A DNA stretch of 7,150 nucleotides from Flavobacterium sp. (GTDB lineage Bacteria > Bacteroidota > Bacteroidia > Flavobacteriales > Flavobacteriaceae), in contig JAGNPF010000071.1 in assembly GCA_017989775.1 (NCBI GenBank), positions 1 to 7,150 of the forward strand, given 5' to 3'. The notes beneath the pieces are model-generated. The model was given only the letters and a program-made list of their open reading frames with translations, was not told the DNA's origin and did not search any database. Shown in pieces: positions 1 through 5,570 of the stretch. How positions within the stretch are numbered: the stretch's first letter is position 1; every line of letters begins with the position of its first letter. A program made the translations under genes and the position numbers.

Positions 1-1281
1 TTTGTCGATGGCGGACTTTCCATCGAATGGATGAAAAAAGCGGGAGCCAAAGTGCAAAACTTGTTGACCAAAGGTTCCCTAAACCATTTGACCCACCAAT
101 TAAAAAAAACACCCGAACAACATTTTGCCGAAATCGCAAAATCGATTGCTTTGGCCAATGAAAACGGAATTGCAACCAATATTTATCTCGAAGATTGGAG
201 TAACGGGATGCGCAATTCTCCGGAATATGTGTTCCAATATTTGGATTTTTTGGCAACCCAACCCGTAAAAAGGATTTTGTTGCCGGATACTTTGGGCGTG
301 CTTATTCCTTCGGATACTTTTAGGTTTATTTCCGAAATTACGGCCAAATACCCAAACATTCATTTTGATTTCCACGCACACAACGACTACGATTTAAGTA
401 TCGCCAACGTAATGGAAGCCGTAAAAGCCGGCATCAGCGGATTGCACGTTACGGTAAACGGAATGGGGGAACGCGCCGGGAATGCACCGCTCGAAAGTAC
501 GGTTGCCGTGATTAACGATTTTATGCCGGAGGTAAAAATCAACATCAAGGAATCATCATTGTATTCGGTAAGCAAACTGGTGGAGACTTTTACCGGTTAC
601 AGAATCCCGGCCAACAAACCCATCGTTGGCGACAACGTGTTTACCCAAACGGCAGGAATCCACGCCGATGGCGACAACAAGAACAATTTGTATTTCAACA
701 ATTTGCTTCCGGAACGTTTTGGAAGAAAACGAAAATACGCTTTGGGAAAAACGTCGGGCAAAGCCAATATCGAGAAAAATCTCCAGGAATTGGGATTGCA
801 ACTCAACCAGGAAGATTTGAAGTTGGTCACCCAACGCATCATCGAATTGGGCGACAAAAAAGAAACCGTTACCAAGGAAGATTTGCCGTACATCATTTCC
901 GATGTTTTGGACAGCCAAACTTATGAAGACAAAATTGTTTTCGAATCCTACGTTTTGGTTCACTCCAAAGGATTTCAACCATCAACGTCATTGCAATTGA
1001 AAATAGGTGGCGAAATCATTGAAGAGCACGCCCAAGGCGATGGCCAATTTGATGCTTTCATGAATGCCTTGACCAAAATATACAAACGCAAAAAACTCAG
1101 CTTGCCAAAACTAATTGATTATGCGGTTCGAATTCCTCCCGGAAGTAGTTCGGATGCGTTGTGCGAAACCATCATCACTTGGACCCACAACGGAAAAGAA
1201 TTCAAAACCCGTGGTCTTGATTCAGACCAAACGGTGGCAGCAATTAAAGCGACCCAGAAAATGCTCAACTTGGTAGCTTAA
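1..1281 (+). CDS. leuA: 2-isopropylmalate synthase family protein with C-terminal regulatory domain (5' end cut by window)
   Basis: The frame is open from base 1, so the gene starts upstream; 426 residues are present. Members condense acetyl-CoA with a 2-oxo acid. With leuB next door the likely product is 2-isopropylmalate, the first committed step of leucine synthesis in the cytoplasm. Numbered from the first codon here, the metal-binding HAHND is at 125-129, GMGERAGN at 154-161, GIHADG at 219-224 and LGKTSG at 248-253. Roughly the last 140 residues look like the LeuA allosteric (leucine-binding dimer) domain. The N-terminal part of the HMGL-like TIM barrel is missing only because of the window edge. 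The gene ends 40 bp before leuB with no terminator between, so the two are probably co-transcribed. The family also includes (R)-citramalate synthases, and flavobacteria can carry more than one paralogue, so substrate choice is inferred from context. Confidence 0.86.
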   Translation, partial: FVDGGLSIEWMKKAGAKVQNLLTKGSLNHLTHQLKKTPEQHFAEIAKSIALANENGIATNIYLEDWSNGMRNSPEYVFQYLDFLATQPVKRILLPDTLGVLIPSDTFRFISEITAKYPNIHFDFHAHNDYDLSIANVMEAVKAGISGLHVTVNGMGERAGNAPLESTVAVINDFMPEVKINIKESSLYSVSKLVETFTGYRIPANKPIVGDNVFTQTAGIHADGDNKNNLYFNNLLPERFGRKRKYALGKTSGKANIEKNLQELGLQLNQEDLKLVTQRIIELGDKKETVTKEDLPYIISDVLDSQTYEDKIVFESYVLVHSKGFQPSTSLQLKIGGEIIEEHAQGDGQFDAFMNALTKIYKRKKLSLPKLIDYAVRIPPGSSSDALCETIITWTHNGKEFKTRGLDSDQTVAAIKATQKMLNLVA

Positions 1282-1321
1282 ACATAAAAAACAATAAAAT
1301 TAATTAATTAAACATAAAATA

Positions 1322-2377
1322 ATGAAGTTAAATATCGCACTTTTAGCAGGGGACGGAATCGGACCAGAAGTAATTGATCAAGCCGTAAAAGTATCCGATG
1401 CAATTGCACAAAAATTTGGACACGAAATTACCTGGAAACCAGCTTTGACCGGTGCTGCTGCAATTGATGCAGTAGGAGAACCTTATCCTGATGCAACACA
1501 TGAAGTTTGTAAAAATGCCGATGCCGTTCTTTTTGGAGCGATTGGTCATCCTAAATACGACAACGATCCGTCTGCACCAGTACGTCCAGAACAAGGTTTG
1601 TTGAAAATGCGCAAAGCATTGGGTTTGTTTGCAAACGTAAGACCAACTTTTACCTTCCCTTCTTTATTGGATAAATCTCCATTAAAAAGAGAAAGAATCG
1701 AAGGAACCGACTTGGTTTTCTTGAGAGAATTGACAGGTGGAATTTACTTTGGTGAAAAAGGAAGAAAAGACAACGGAGACACTGCTTTTGACAACTGTGT
1801 TTACACACGAGCTGAAGTACAGCGTTTGGCCAAAAAAGGGTTCGAATTGGCGATGACTCGTTCCAAAAAATTATGTTGTGTGGATAAGGCCAACGTTTTG
1901 GAAACATCCCGTTTGTGGAGAGAAACGGTTCAAGCTATGGAAAAAGACTATCCAGAAGTAACTGTTTCTTACGAATTTGTTGATGCTGTTGCGATGCGCT
2001 TGGTGCAATGGCCAAACTCTTATGACGTATTGATTACCGAAAACTTATTTGGAGACATCTTGACTGATGAGGCTTCCGTAATCTCTGGTTCAATGGGATT
2101 AATGCCTTCTGCCTCTATGGGAGCTGAAGTGTCATTGTTTGAGCCTATCCACGGTTCTTATCCTCAAGCTACAGGATTGAACATTGCCAACCCAATGGCC
2201 ACTGTTTTGTCTGCTGCGATGATGTTCGAAAACTTCGGATTGATGGAAGAAGGAAAAGCAATGAGAGATGCAGTTAACAAAGCTTTAGAAGCAGGAATTG
2301 TTACAGAAGATTTAGCAGATGGTGGTAAAGCTTATGGAACAAAAGAAGTTGGAGATTGGTTAGCAGCTAATATCTAA
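1322..2377 (+). CDS. leuB: 3-isopropylmalate dehydrogenase LeuB
   Basis: The product oxidatively decarboxylates 3-isopropylmalate to 4-methyl-2-oxopentanoate using NAD+, the third leucine-specific step. The 351 residues match the family's usual length. Visible landmarks are GDGIGPEV at 10-17, the substrate-binding arginines R97, R107 and R135 (the last in [11 protein letters not shown]), the catalytic Tyr at 142, Lys at 189 (VDKANVL), and the metal-binding aspartates D221, D245 and D249 within the DAVAMRLVQ and [11 protein letters not shown] segments. The adenine-binding FEPIHGSYP follows at 273-281. The ATG at 1322 places the Rossmann-like GDGIGPEV at the expected distance from the N-terminus; no clear Shine-Dalgarno is present, which is normal for this phylum. 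The gene is followed by a UUCG hairpin and a strong terminator, so it is the last gene of the leucine operon. Confidence 0.97.
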   Translation: MKLNIALLAGDGIGPEVIDQAVKVSDAIAQKFGHEITWKPALTGAAAIDAVGEPYPDATHEVCKNADAVLFGAIGHPKYDNDPSAPVRPEQGLLKMRKALGLFANVRPTFTFPSLLDKSPLKRERIEGTDLVFLRELTGGIYFGEKGRKDNGDTAFDNCVYTRAEVQRLAKKGFELAMTRSKKLCCVDKANVLETSRLWRETVQAMEKDYPEVTVSYEFVDAVAMRLVQWPNSYDVLITENLFGDILTDEASVISGSMGLMPSASMGAEVSLFEPIHGSYPQATGLNIANPMATVLSAAMMFENFGLMEEGKAMRDAVNKALEAGIVTEDLADGGKAYGTKEVGDWLAANI

Positions 2378-2398
2378 AAATAAAATTCACTTACATTT

Positions 2399-2416
2399 CC
2401 CTCTCTTCGGAGAGGG
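2399..2416 (+). repeat. UUCG-loop hairpin after leuB
   Basis: A 7-bp perfect stem, CCCTCTC pairing with GAGAGGG, is closed by a C(TTCG)G tetraloop, one of the most stable RNA loops. It lies 21 bases after the leuB stop and upstream of the main terminator. There is no T-run after it, so it is not a classical terminator alone. It may block 3'-exonucleases. The arm plus the following TTTGGAGTGAG resembles a dispersed intergenic repeat (CCCTCTCC..GGAGAGGG..GGGGTGAG) that I recall from flavobacterial genomes; that link is from memory. Confidence 0.6.
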
Positions 2417-2434
2417 TTTGGAGTGAGAGCAAAC

Positions 2435-2469
2435 AAAAAAGGTGTCAATTTTCATTGACACCTTTTTTT
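2435..2469. terminator. Bidirectional intrinsic terminator between leuB and the RRM gene
   Basis: GGTGTCAA (2441-2448) pairs perfectly with TTGACACC (2455-2462), with one more T-A pair inside and a short loop. Six A precede the stem and seven T follow it, so the structure works as a Rho-independent terminator in both directions. It ends leuB transcription on the plus strand and, 19 bases after its stop codon, the RRM gene on the minus strand. Confidence 0.93.
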
Positions 2470-2487
2470 ATATGATTGAAAAAAATA

Positions 2488-2838
2488 TTAGTATCTTCCT
2501 CTATCTCCACCACGGTTATCTCCACCACGGTTGTTTCCGTAACCTCCGCGTGAATCTCCACCACGGTTGTTATTAAAACTTCTTCTTTCGCCTTCTGGTT
2601 TTGGTTCAGATTTATTTACAACAATAGTACGACCTTGAACAGTCGCTCCGTTCAACTCGTCAATTGCTTTTTGAGCCTCTTCGTCATTTGGCATTTCAAC
2701 AAAACCGAAACCTTTACTTCTACCAGTAAATTTATCAGTAATAATTTTTACGGTGTCAACTGCTCCGTAAGCCTCGAAAGACTCTCTTAAATCTGCTTCC
2801 TCAATACTGAACGGAAGGCTTCCAACAAAAATATTCAT
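2488..2838 (-). CDS. Single-RRM RNA-binding protein with RGG-rich tail
   Basis: The 116-residue product is one RNA recognition motif plus a disordered tail. RNP2 is NIFVGSL at residues 2-8 and RNP1 is KGFGFVEM at 42-49, with the aromatic positions intact, so single-stranded RNA binding is expected. From about residue 84 the sequence is Arg/Gly/Asn/Asp-rich with four RGG units (RGGDS, RGGYG, RGGDN, RGGDR), encoded by repeated copies of the same short DNA stretch. Small RRM proteins of this type are common in Bacteroidota, and some act as global post-transcriptional regulators there; the targets of this one cannot be told from sequence. It is probably monocistronic: a promoter-like box lies about 25 bp upstream and the terminator at 2435-2469 lies just after it. 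The RGG tail could also help condensation or protein contacts (inference). Confidence 0.93.
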   Translation of the reverse strand: MNIFVGSLPFSIEEADLRESFEAYGAVDTVKIITDKFTGRSKGFGFVEMPNDEEAQKAIDELNGATVQGRTIVVNKSEPKPEGERRSFNNNRGGDSRGGYGNNRGGDNRGGDRGRY

Positions 2839-2859
2839 AAGTACTTATTTATAATAATT

Positions 2860-2911
2860 CTACAAATGTAGTCTTATTTTTTTCTAAATTACTACATATT
2901 GTCTTATTTAT
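2860..2911. repeat. Imperfect direct repeat upstream of the RRM gene
   Basis: Two copies of a roughly 20-bp unit occur about 31 bp apart. Each begins CTACA and ends GTCTTATTT: 2860-2879 and 2892-2909, the second two bases shorter in the middle. The proximal copy overlaps the -7 box. Three helical turns between copies is compatible with a dimeric or cooperative regulator site, but AT-rich sequence makes chance similarity possible. Confidence 0.4.
2863..2870 (-). promoter_or_regulatory. Candidate -7 promoter box for the RRM gene
   Basis: On the minus strand this reads TACATTTG, matching the Bacteroidota -7 consensus TAnnTTTG. It is 24 bases upstream of the RRM start codon, giving a short leader. 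No good TTTG -33 element lies 19-21 bases upstream, so the call rests on the -7 box and position. The box sits inside an imperfect palindrome, CTACAAATGTAG (2860-2871). Confidence 0.5.
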
Positions 2912-2928
2912 GATTTTTTTATTTAAAA

Positions 2929-3438
2929 TCAATGGGTTACAGCGGTTGTATTGATTGTGCCAGAACCTGTAATCATAACCGGTATTTTGTAAAAGCGACC
3001 GTATTGAAAATTCAAAATCGGTCCAGCCAAAGGATTGTCGTAGATATTCTCGGCATTAAATTTAAAAGTTCCCGAAACCGTTTTGTTGATGGCATCGTAT
3101 TCTTCGATCACGATTTGCCCCTCGCCTATACCAAATCCGGTGGCAAAAGTAATGGTTCCGGTAGTGTTCGTCAAAACATAAGTAGCCGTGTTTACATCAC
3201 TAGTTCCTAAAAAGTAAGTTTGGGATGTCGTGGAAGTTGTTTTTAATGACAGTTTTTCGTTTCTGGTGTATCCTTCAATGCTCAAAGAGCCGTCAGCGGC
3301 AACAAAGGCCTTGTAATCAATGGCTCTCCAAAACACATTGTCTTTTTGCCCTTCAAACGCAGGATTGTTGAACTTTACCTCGTCTGTACAAGAAACAAAA
3401 GCGAAGAACAAAAATAGATATAGAAACTGTTTTTTCAT
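2929..3438 (-). CDS. Small predicted lipoprotein, DUF6252-like
   Basis: I take the start at 3438 (MKKQFLYLFLFFAFVSC), not the in-frame ATG ten codons upstream, because it gives a textbook lipoprotein signal: two Lys, a hydrophobic run, and VSC with Cys at residue 17. A mature protein of about 153 residues would then be lipid-anchored in the envelope; the acidic TDE right after the Cys is compatible with outer-membrane or surface sorting in this phylum (inference). The body is Thr/Asn/Gly-rich with beta-strand-like patterning, including GEGQIVIEEYD and TVSGTFKFNAEN segments. These resemble the Bacteroidota DUF6252 family (recognised from memory, no known function). It lies 90 bp upstream of the RRM gene on the same strand with no obvious terminator between, and is divergent from rpsP. 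Confidence 0.8.
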   Translation of the reverse strand: MKKQFLYLFLFFAFVSCTDEVKFNNPAFEGQKDNVFWRAIDYKAFVAADGSLSIEGYTRNEKLSLKTTSTTSQTYFLGTSDVNTATYVLTNTTGTITFATGFGIGEGQIVIEEYDAINKTVSGTFKFNAENIYDNPLAGPILNFQYGRFYKIPVMITGSGTINTTAVTH

Positions 3439-3553
3439 AAATGCAAATTTTGATTTTTCAATGGTCATTTATGGTATCGCTTTTATTTATTGATGTTGTT
3501 TGCAACAAACTCGTTTTTAGTGGCGATTTCATAATAAGGGACATTAATCCACA

Positions 3554-3561
3554 CAAAAATA
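3554..3561 (-). promoter_or_regulatory. Weak candidate -7 box for the lipoprotein gene
   Basis: The minus strand reads TATTTTTG, fitting TAnnTTTG, about 115 bases upstream of the chosen start. There is no convincing -33 element and the leader would be long, so this is only the best match in the divergent region. Apart from this box and the rpsP signals, I see no gene or structured element in 3439-3731. Confidence 0.25.
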
Positions 3562-3651
3562 GATTATTTTGATTTAAAAACGGGAATGGAAGTGAAAATT
3601 AACGCACAAAATCACTCTAATAAATTGTTAATCATTAAAATACGTTTCACA

Positions 3652-3682
3652 TTAGTATTTATCAATAAAAAATGTATCTTTG
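3652..3682 (+). promoter_or_regulatory. Promoter of the rpsP-rimM operon
   Basis: The -7 box TATCTTTG (3675-3682) is a full match to Bacteroidota TAnnTTTG. Exactly 19 bases upstream is TTAG (3652-3655), one mismatch from the TTTG -33 element. Transcription would begin near 3688-3690, giving a leader of about 43 nt before the rpsP ATG. Confidence 0.8.
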
Positions 3683-3697
3683 CACCCTTAATTAATC

Positions 3698-3712
3698 GAG
3701 GTCGAGTACCTC
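3698..3712 (+). promoter_or_regulatory. Small hairpin in the rpsP leader
   Basis: GAGGT pairs with ACCTC around a 5-nt CGAGT loop, inside the short rpsP 5' leader and 19 bases upstream of the start codon. It is the only GC-rich stretch in an otherwise AT-only leader. It could be a regulatory or stability element, possibly for ribosomal-protein feedback, but a 5-bp stem may also occur by chance. Confidence 0.45.
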
Positions 3713-3731
3713 AAAATTTAATCATTAGATT

Positions 3732-4289
3732 ATGTCAGTAAAAATTAGATTACAAAGACACGGTAAAAAACAAAAACCGTTTTACTGGGTTGTAGCAGCT
3801 GATGCTCGCTCAAAAAGAGATGGTAAATACCTTGAAAAAATTGGTACTTACAATCCAAACACAAACCCTGCAACTATCGAATTGAACTTGGATAGCGCAG
3901 TAAAATGGTTGCACAATGGTGCTCAACCAACTGATACAGCAAAAGCGATTCTTTCTTACAAAGGAGCTTTATTGAAACACCACCTTGATGGAGGTATTCG
4001 TAAAGGAGCTTTGACTCAAGAACAAGCTGATGCAAAATTGGCTGCTTGGTTAGAAGCTAAAGCTGGAAAAGTTGATGCCAAAAAAGAAGGTTTGACAAAA
4101 GCGCAAGCTGATGCCAAAGCCAAAGCTTTCAAAGCAGAACAAGAAGTAAATGCAAAACGTTTAGCTGCTGCCGCTCAAGCCGAAGCTGACGCTATAGCTG
4201 CTGCAACTCCTGCTGTTGAAGAAGAAGTTGTTGCCGAAGCTGAAGAAGCTCCTGCTGCAGAAGAAAATAACGAAACAACTGAAGCATAA
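3732..4289 (+). CDS. rpsP: 30S ribosomal protein S16 with long C-terminal extension
   Basis: Residues 1 to about 85 are a standard S16, starting SVKIRLQRHGKKQKPFYWVV and including the KIGTYNPNT stretch; S16 binds 16S rRNA and helps 30S assembly. The product is 185 residues, about twice the length of E. coli S16. The extra 100 residues are rich in Ala, Lys and Glu, predicted helical, and contain two related segments, LTQEQADAKLAAW and LTKAQADAKAKAF, followed by an acidic low-complexity end (EEEVVAEAEEAPAAEEN). Long S16 tails are known in Bacteroidota, so this is lineage-typical and not a fusion. The gene has its own promoter and leader hairpin and is followed 15 bp later by rimM, the classic S16-RimM pairing. 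Confidence 0.97.
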   Translation: MSVKIRLQRHGKKQKPFYWVVAADARSKRDGKYLEKIGTYNPNTNPATIELNLDSAVKWLHNGAQPTDTAKAILSYKGALLKHHLDGGIRKGALTQEQADAKLAAWLEAKAGKVDAKKEGLTKAQADAKAKAFKAEQEVNAKRLAAAAQAEADAIAAATPAVEEEVVAEAEEAPAAEENNETTEA

Positions 4290-4304
4290 TTTTAGAAGGC
4301 GAAA

Positions 4305-4829
4305 ATGCGTAAAGAAGATTGTTTCTATTTAGGCAAAATCGCCAAAAAATTTAGTTTCAAAGGAGAAGTCCTAGCCTATTTAGACACGGACGAACCGGAG
4401 TTATACGAAAACTTGGAATCAGTGTTTGTTGAATGCAACAAACACTTGGTTCCTTTTTTTATTGAAAACAGCTCATTACACAAAAACGATTTCCTCAGAA
4501 TTCGTTTTGAAGATGTAAACACCGAAGAAGAAGCCGATGCCTTACTCGGAAATGATTTATATCTTCCCTTAAAAATGTTGCCAAAACTTGCCGGCAACAA
4601 ATTCTATTTCCATGAAGTAATTGGTTTTGAAGTGGAGGACAAACGTCTGGGATATGTTGGTGATATTCAATCCATCAACGATACCACGGCACAACCTCTA
4701 TTTGAAGTATTAAAAGATGGAGCCGAAATCCTGATTCCGATGATTGACCATTTCTTGGTAAAAGTAGATCGAGAAAACAAAAAAATCATTATGGATTTGC
4801 CTGAAGGCTTGATTGAAATGTACCTTTAG
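4305..4829 (+). CDS. rimM: Ribosome maturation factor RimM
   Basis: RimM helps late 16S rRNA processing and assembly of the 30S head, binding S19. The 174 residues match the usual family length. An N-terminal RimM beta-barrel domain covers about residues 4-90 and contains the typical opening YLGKIAKKFSFKGEV. A PRC-barrel domain covers about 95-172, with FYFHEVIGFEV, the LIPMIDHFLVKVD strand region and the characteristic closing LPEGLIEMYL. It sits 15 bp after rpsP and shares its promoter. Unlike in many proteobacteria, trmD and rplS do not follow. The stop codon is directly abutted by the repeat-bounded four-helix element, whose terminal repeat starts three bases later, so the native 3' end of the transcript has been replaced or extended by element sequence. 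Confidence 0.96.
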   Translation: MRKEDCFYLGKIAKKFSFKGEVLAYLDTDEPELYENLESVFVECNKHLVPFFIENSSLHKNDFLRIRFEDVNTEEEADALLGNDLYLPLKMLPKLAGNKFYFHEVIGFEVEDKRLGYVGDIQSINDTTAQPLFEVLKDGAEILIPMIDHFLVKVDRENKKIIMDLPEGLIEMYL

Positions 4830-4832
4830 GGG

Positions 4833-4863
4833 AAATTCCAATGTTTTAAATTCCAAATTCCAA
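4833..4863 (+). repeat. Left terminal inverted repeat (R1)
   Basis: Structure is AAATTCCAA, a six-base T-rich spacer, then AAATTCC twice plus AA (7-nt period). It pairs with 5535-5565 with a single mismatch (G at 4843), and matches R3 at 5379-5409 in direct orientation at 29 of 31 positions. It begins three bases after the rimM stop. Confidence 0.9.
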
Positions 4864-4872
4864 TCAAAAAGG

Positions 4873-4902
4873 AAATTCCAATACAAAAATTCCAAATTCC
4901 AA
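4873..4902 (+). repeat. Tandem second copy of the left repeat (R2)
   Basis: Starts exactly 40 bp after R1 and repeats its plan: AAATTCCAA, a five-base spacer, then AAATTCCAAATTCCAA. Both copies are preceded by GG and followed by a C plus an A-run, so a 40-bp tandem duplication of the left arm is likely. The right module has no such second copy. Confidence 0.8.
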
Positions 4903-4912
4903 CCAAAAAAAG

Positions 4913-5000
4913 GGGAATTAAAATATTTTAATCTAAATTTGAAATTCAAAATCAACTTGAAGAGTCTATTTTCTTGTTAGAGTTTTAGAATTTGGAATTT
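4913..5000 (+). repeat. Left core repeat (A), direct copy of 5421-5508
   Basis: Positions 4923-5000 align without any gap to 5431-5508 at 61 of 78 positions. The ends are identical (ATATTTTAATCTAA and TTTGGAATTT) and the middle is diverged. Preservation of both length and ends suggests copies of one module, not low-complexity coincidence. Confidence 0.8.
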
Positions 5001-5026
5001 ATTTATTTTTGGAATTTGATATTATT

Positions 5027-5377
5027 ATGGAAAAACCATATAATTTAGAAGAAAGAACCTTTTTGTTTGCTAAAGAATGCAGAATCTATATTCAAAAGCT
5101 CCCGAAAACCATATCAAATATTGAAGACGGAAAACAATTAGTGAGATCTTCGGGTTCTGTTGGCGCAAATTACATTGAAGCAAACGAAAAACTAGGAGAA
5201 AAAGATTTGTCTTTTCGTTTGAAAATAGCAAGAAAAGAAGCCAAAGAATCCAAATATTGGCTTCGTTTATTACAAGAATTAAATCCAGAATTAAAAGAAA
5301 AATCAGAAAACCTAATCTTTGAAATCGAAGAATTAAGAAAGATTTTATCAGCAATAATAACTAAAACAATGAAATAG
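5027..5377 (+). CDS. Four-helix-bundle protein, 23S rRNA-IVP (S23) family
   Basis: The 116-residue product belongs to the small four-helix-bundle family first seen in 23S rRNA intervening sequences and related in fold to the Avd proteins of diversity-generating retroelements. The hallmark segment at residues 37-53 reads QLVRSSGSVGANYIEAN, and the second at 64-82 contains RLKIARKEAKESKYWLRLL. Four amphipathic helices fit about 10-30, 34-56, 60-86 and 87-113. It is Lys/Arg-rich, and family relatives form pentamers with a positively charged face, so nucleic-acid binding is plausible, though no biochemical role is established. I chose the ATG at 5027; an in-frame TTG at 5009 lies inside the left flanking repeat. 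Both flanks are repeat modules, meaning the protein and repeats probably travel as a unit. The S23 domain is intact, suggesting selection or recent arrival. Confidence 0.9.
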   Translation: MEKPYNLEERTFLFAKECRIYIQKLPKTISNIEDGKQLVRSSGSVGANYIEANEKLGEKDLSFRLKIARKEAKESKYWLRLLQELNPELKEKSENLIFEIEELRKILSAIITKTMK

Positions 5378-5378
5378 A

Positions 5379-5409
5379 AAATTCCAATTTTTTAAATTCC
5401 AAATCCCAA
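5379..5409 (+). repeat. Internal repeat directly after the four-helix gene (R3)
   Basis: Begins one base after the stop codon. It differs at one of 31 positions from the reverse complement of the right terminal repeat (5535-5565) and so can pair with it to close a hairpin around a roughly 125-nt loop. It also repeats R1 directly, 546 bp downstream. Confidence 0.88.
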
Positions 5410-5420
5410 TATTTAGCAAT

Positions 5421-5508
5421 GAAAATTCGAATATTTTAATCTAATTTTGGAATTTAAAAGCAATTAGAAGAATCATTTCCCTCATTTAAGTTTTGGTATT
5501 TGGAATTT
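5421..5508 (+). repeat. Right core repeat (B), direct copy of 4913-5000
   Basis: This is the partner of the left core at a constant offset of 508 bp. It begins GAAAATTCGA before the shared ATATTTTAATCTAA and ends TTTGGAATTT. It contains an extra clear TTGGAATTT at 5447-5455 where the left copy has degenerated. Confidence 0.8.
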
Positions 5509-5534
5509 AAAACATTGTTATTTCCTTTTTGAGG

Positions 5535-5565
5535 TTGGAATTTGGAATTTAAAAAATTGGAATTT
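5535..5565 (-). repeat. Right terminal inverted repeat (R4)
   Basis: Reads TTGGAATTTGGAATTT, six A, then TTGGAATTT. It is the inverse of R1 (30 of 31) and of R3 (30 of 31). It ends five bases before the trmN6 start codon, so the trmN6 translation start region is made almost wholly of repeat sequence. Confidence 0.9.
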
Positions 5566-5570
5566 ACCTT

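Larger units (their letters stand above)
4831..5568. mobile_element. Repeat-bounded element carrying a four-helix-bundle (S23/IVP-type) gene
   Basis: A roughly 735-bp block fills the whole gap between rimM and trmN6. It is bounded by inverted repeats 4833-4863 and 5535-5565, identical at 30 of 31 positions when one is reverse-complemented. TTCCAA or its complement TTGGAA occurs 15 times inside. The single gene (5027-5377) is flanked by two copies of a related module: left 4833-5017, right 5379-5565. Each module has AAATTCC-rich forward arms, a core beginning ATATTTTAATCTAA, and TTGGAATTT on the far side. No transposase is present. The design resembles 23S rRNA intervening sequences, where an S23-type gene lies inside a stem, but here it is between protein genes. 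Mobility is inferred, not shown. Confidence 0.65.

Noticed and set aside
556..978. Minus-strand open frames across the 2-isopropylmalate synthase gene
   Set aside because: They are antisense to conserved motifs of the plus-strand gene and show no features of their own.
1278..1320. Repeated TAAACATAAAA in the gap before leuB
   Set aside because: Short and composed almost only of A and T; likely chance in a 40-bp spacer.
3439..3468. Upstream ATG of the lipoprotein gene
   Set aside because: It would add ten residues ahead of MKKQFLYLFLF and spoil the lipoprotein signal peptide geometry.
4376..4600. Minus-strand open frame inside rimM
   Set aside because: It lies wholly within rimM, whose frame encodes both recognisable RimM domains; the minus-strand protein has no family resemblance.
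4831..4920. CRISPR array from regularly spaced AAATTCCAA units
   Set aside because: Repeats are short, spacers are 5-10 nt and not unique, and no cas gene is present.
5009..5026. TTG start of the four-helix gene six codons upstream
   Set aside because: These codons are part of the TTGGAATTT flanking repeat, and the ATG at 5027 gives the family's normal N-terminus.
5027..5568. Diversity-generating retroelement based on the Avd-like protein
   Set aside because: There is no reverse transcriptase, no template/variable repeat pair with adenine-specific differences and no target gene in the window.
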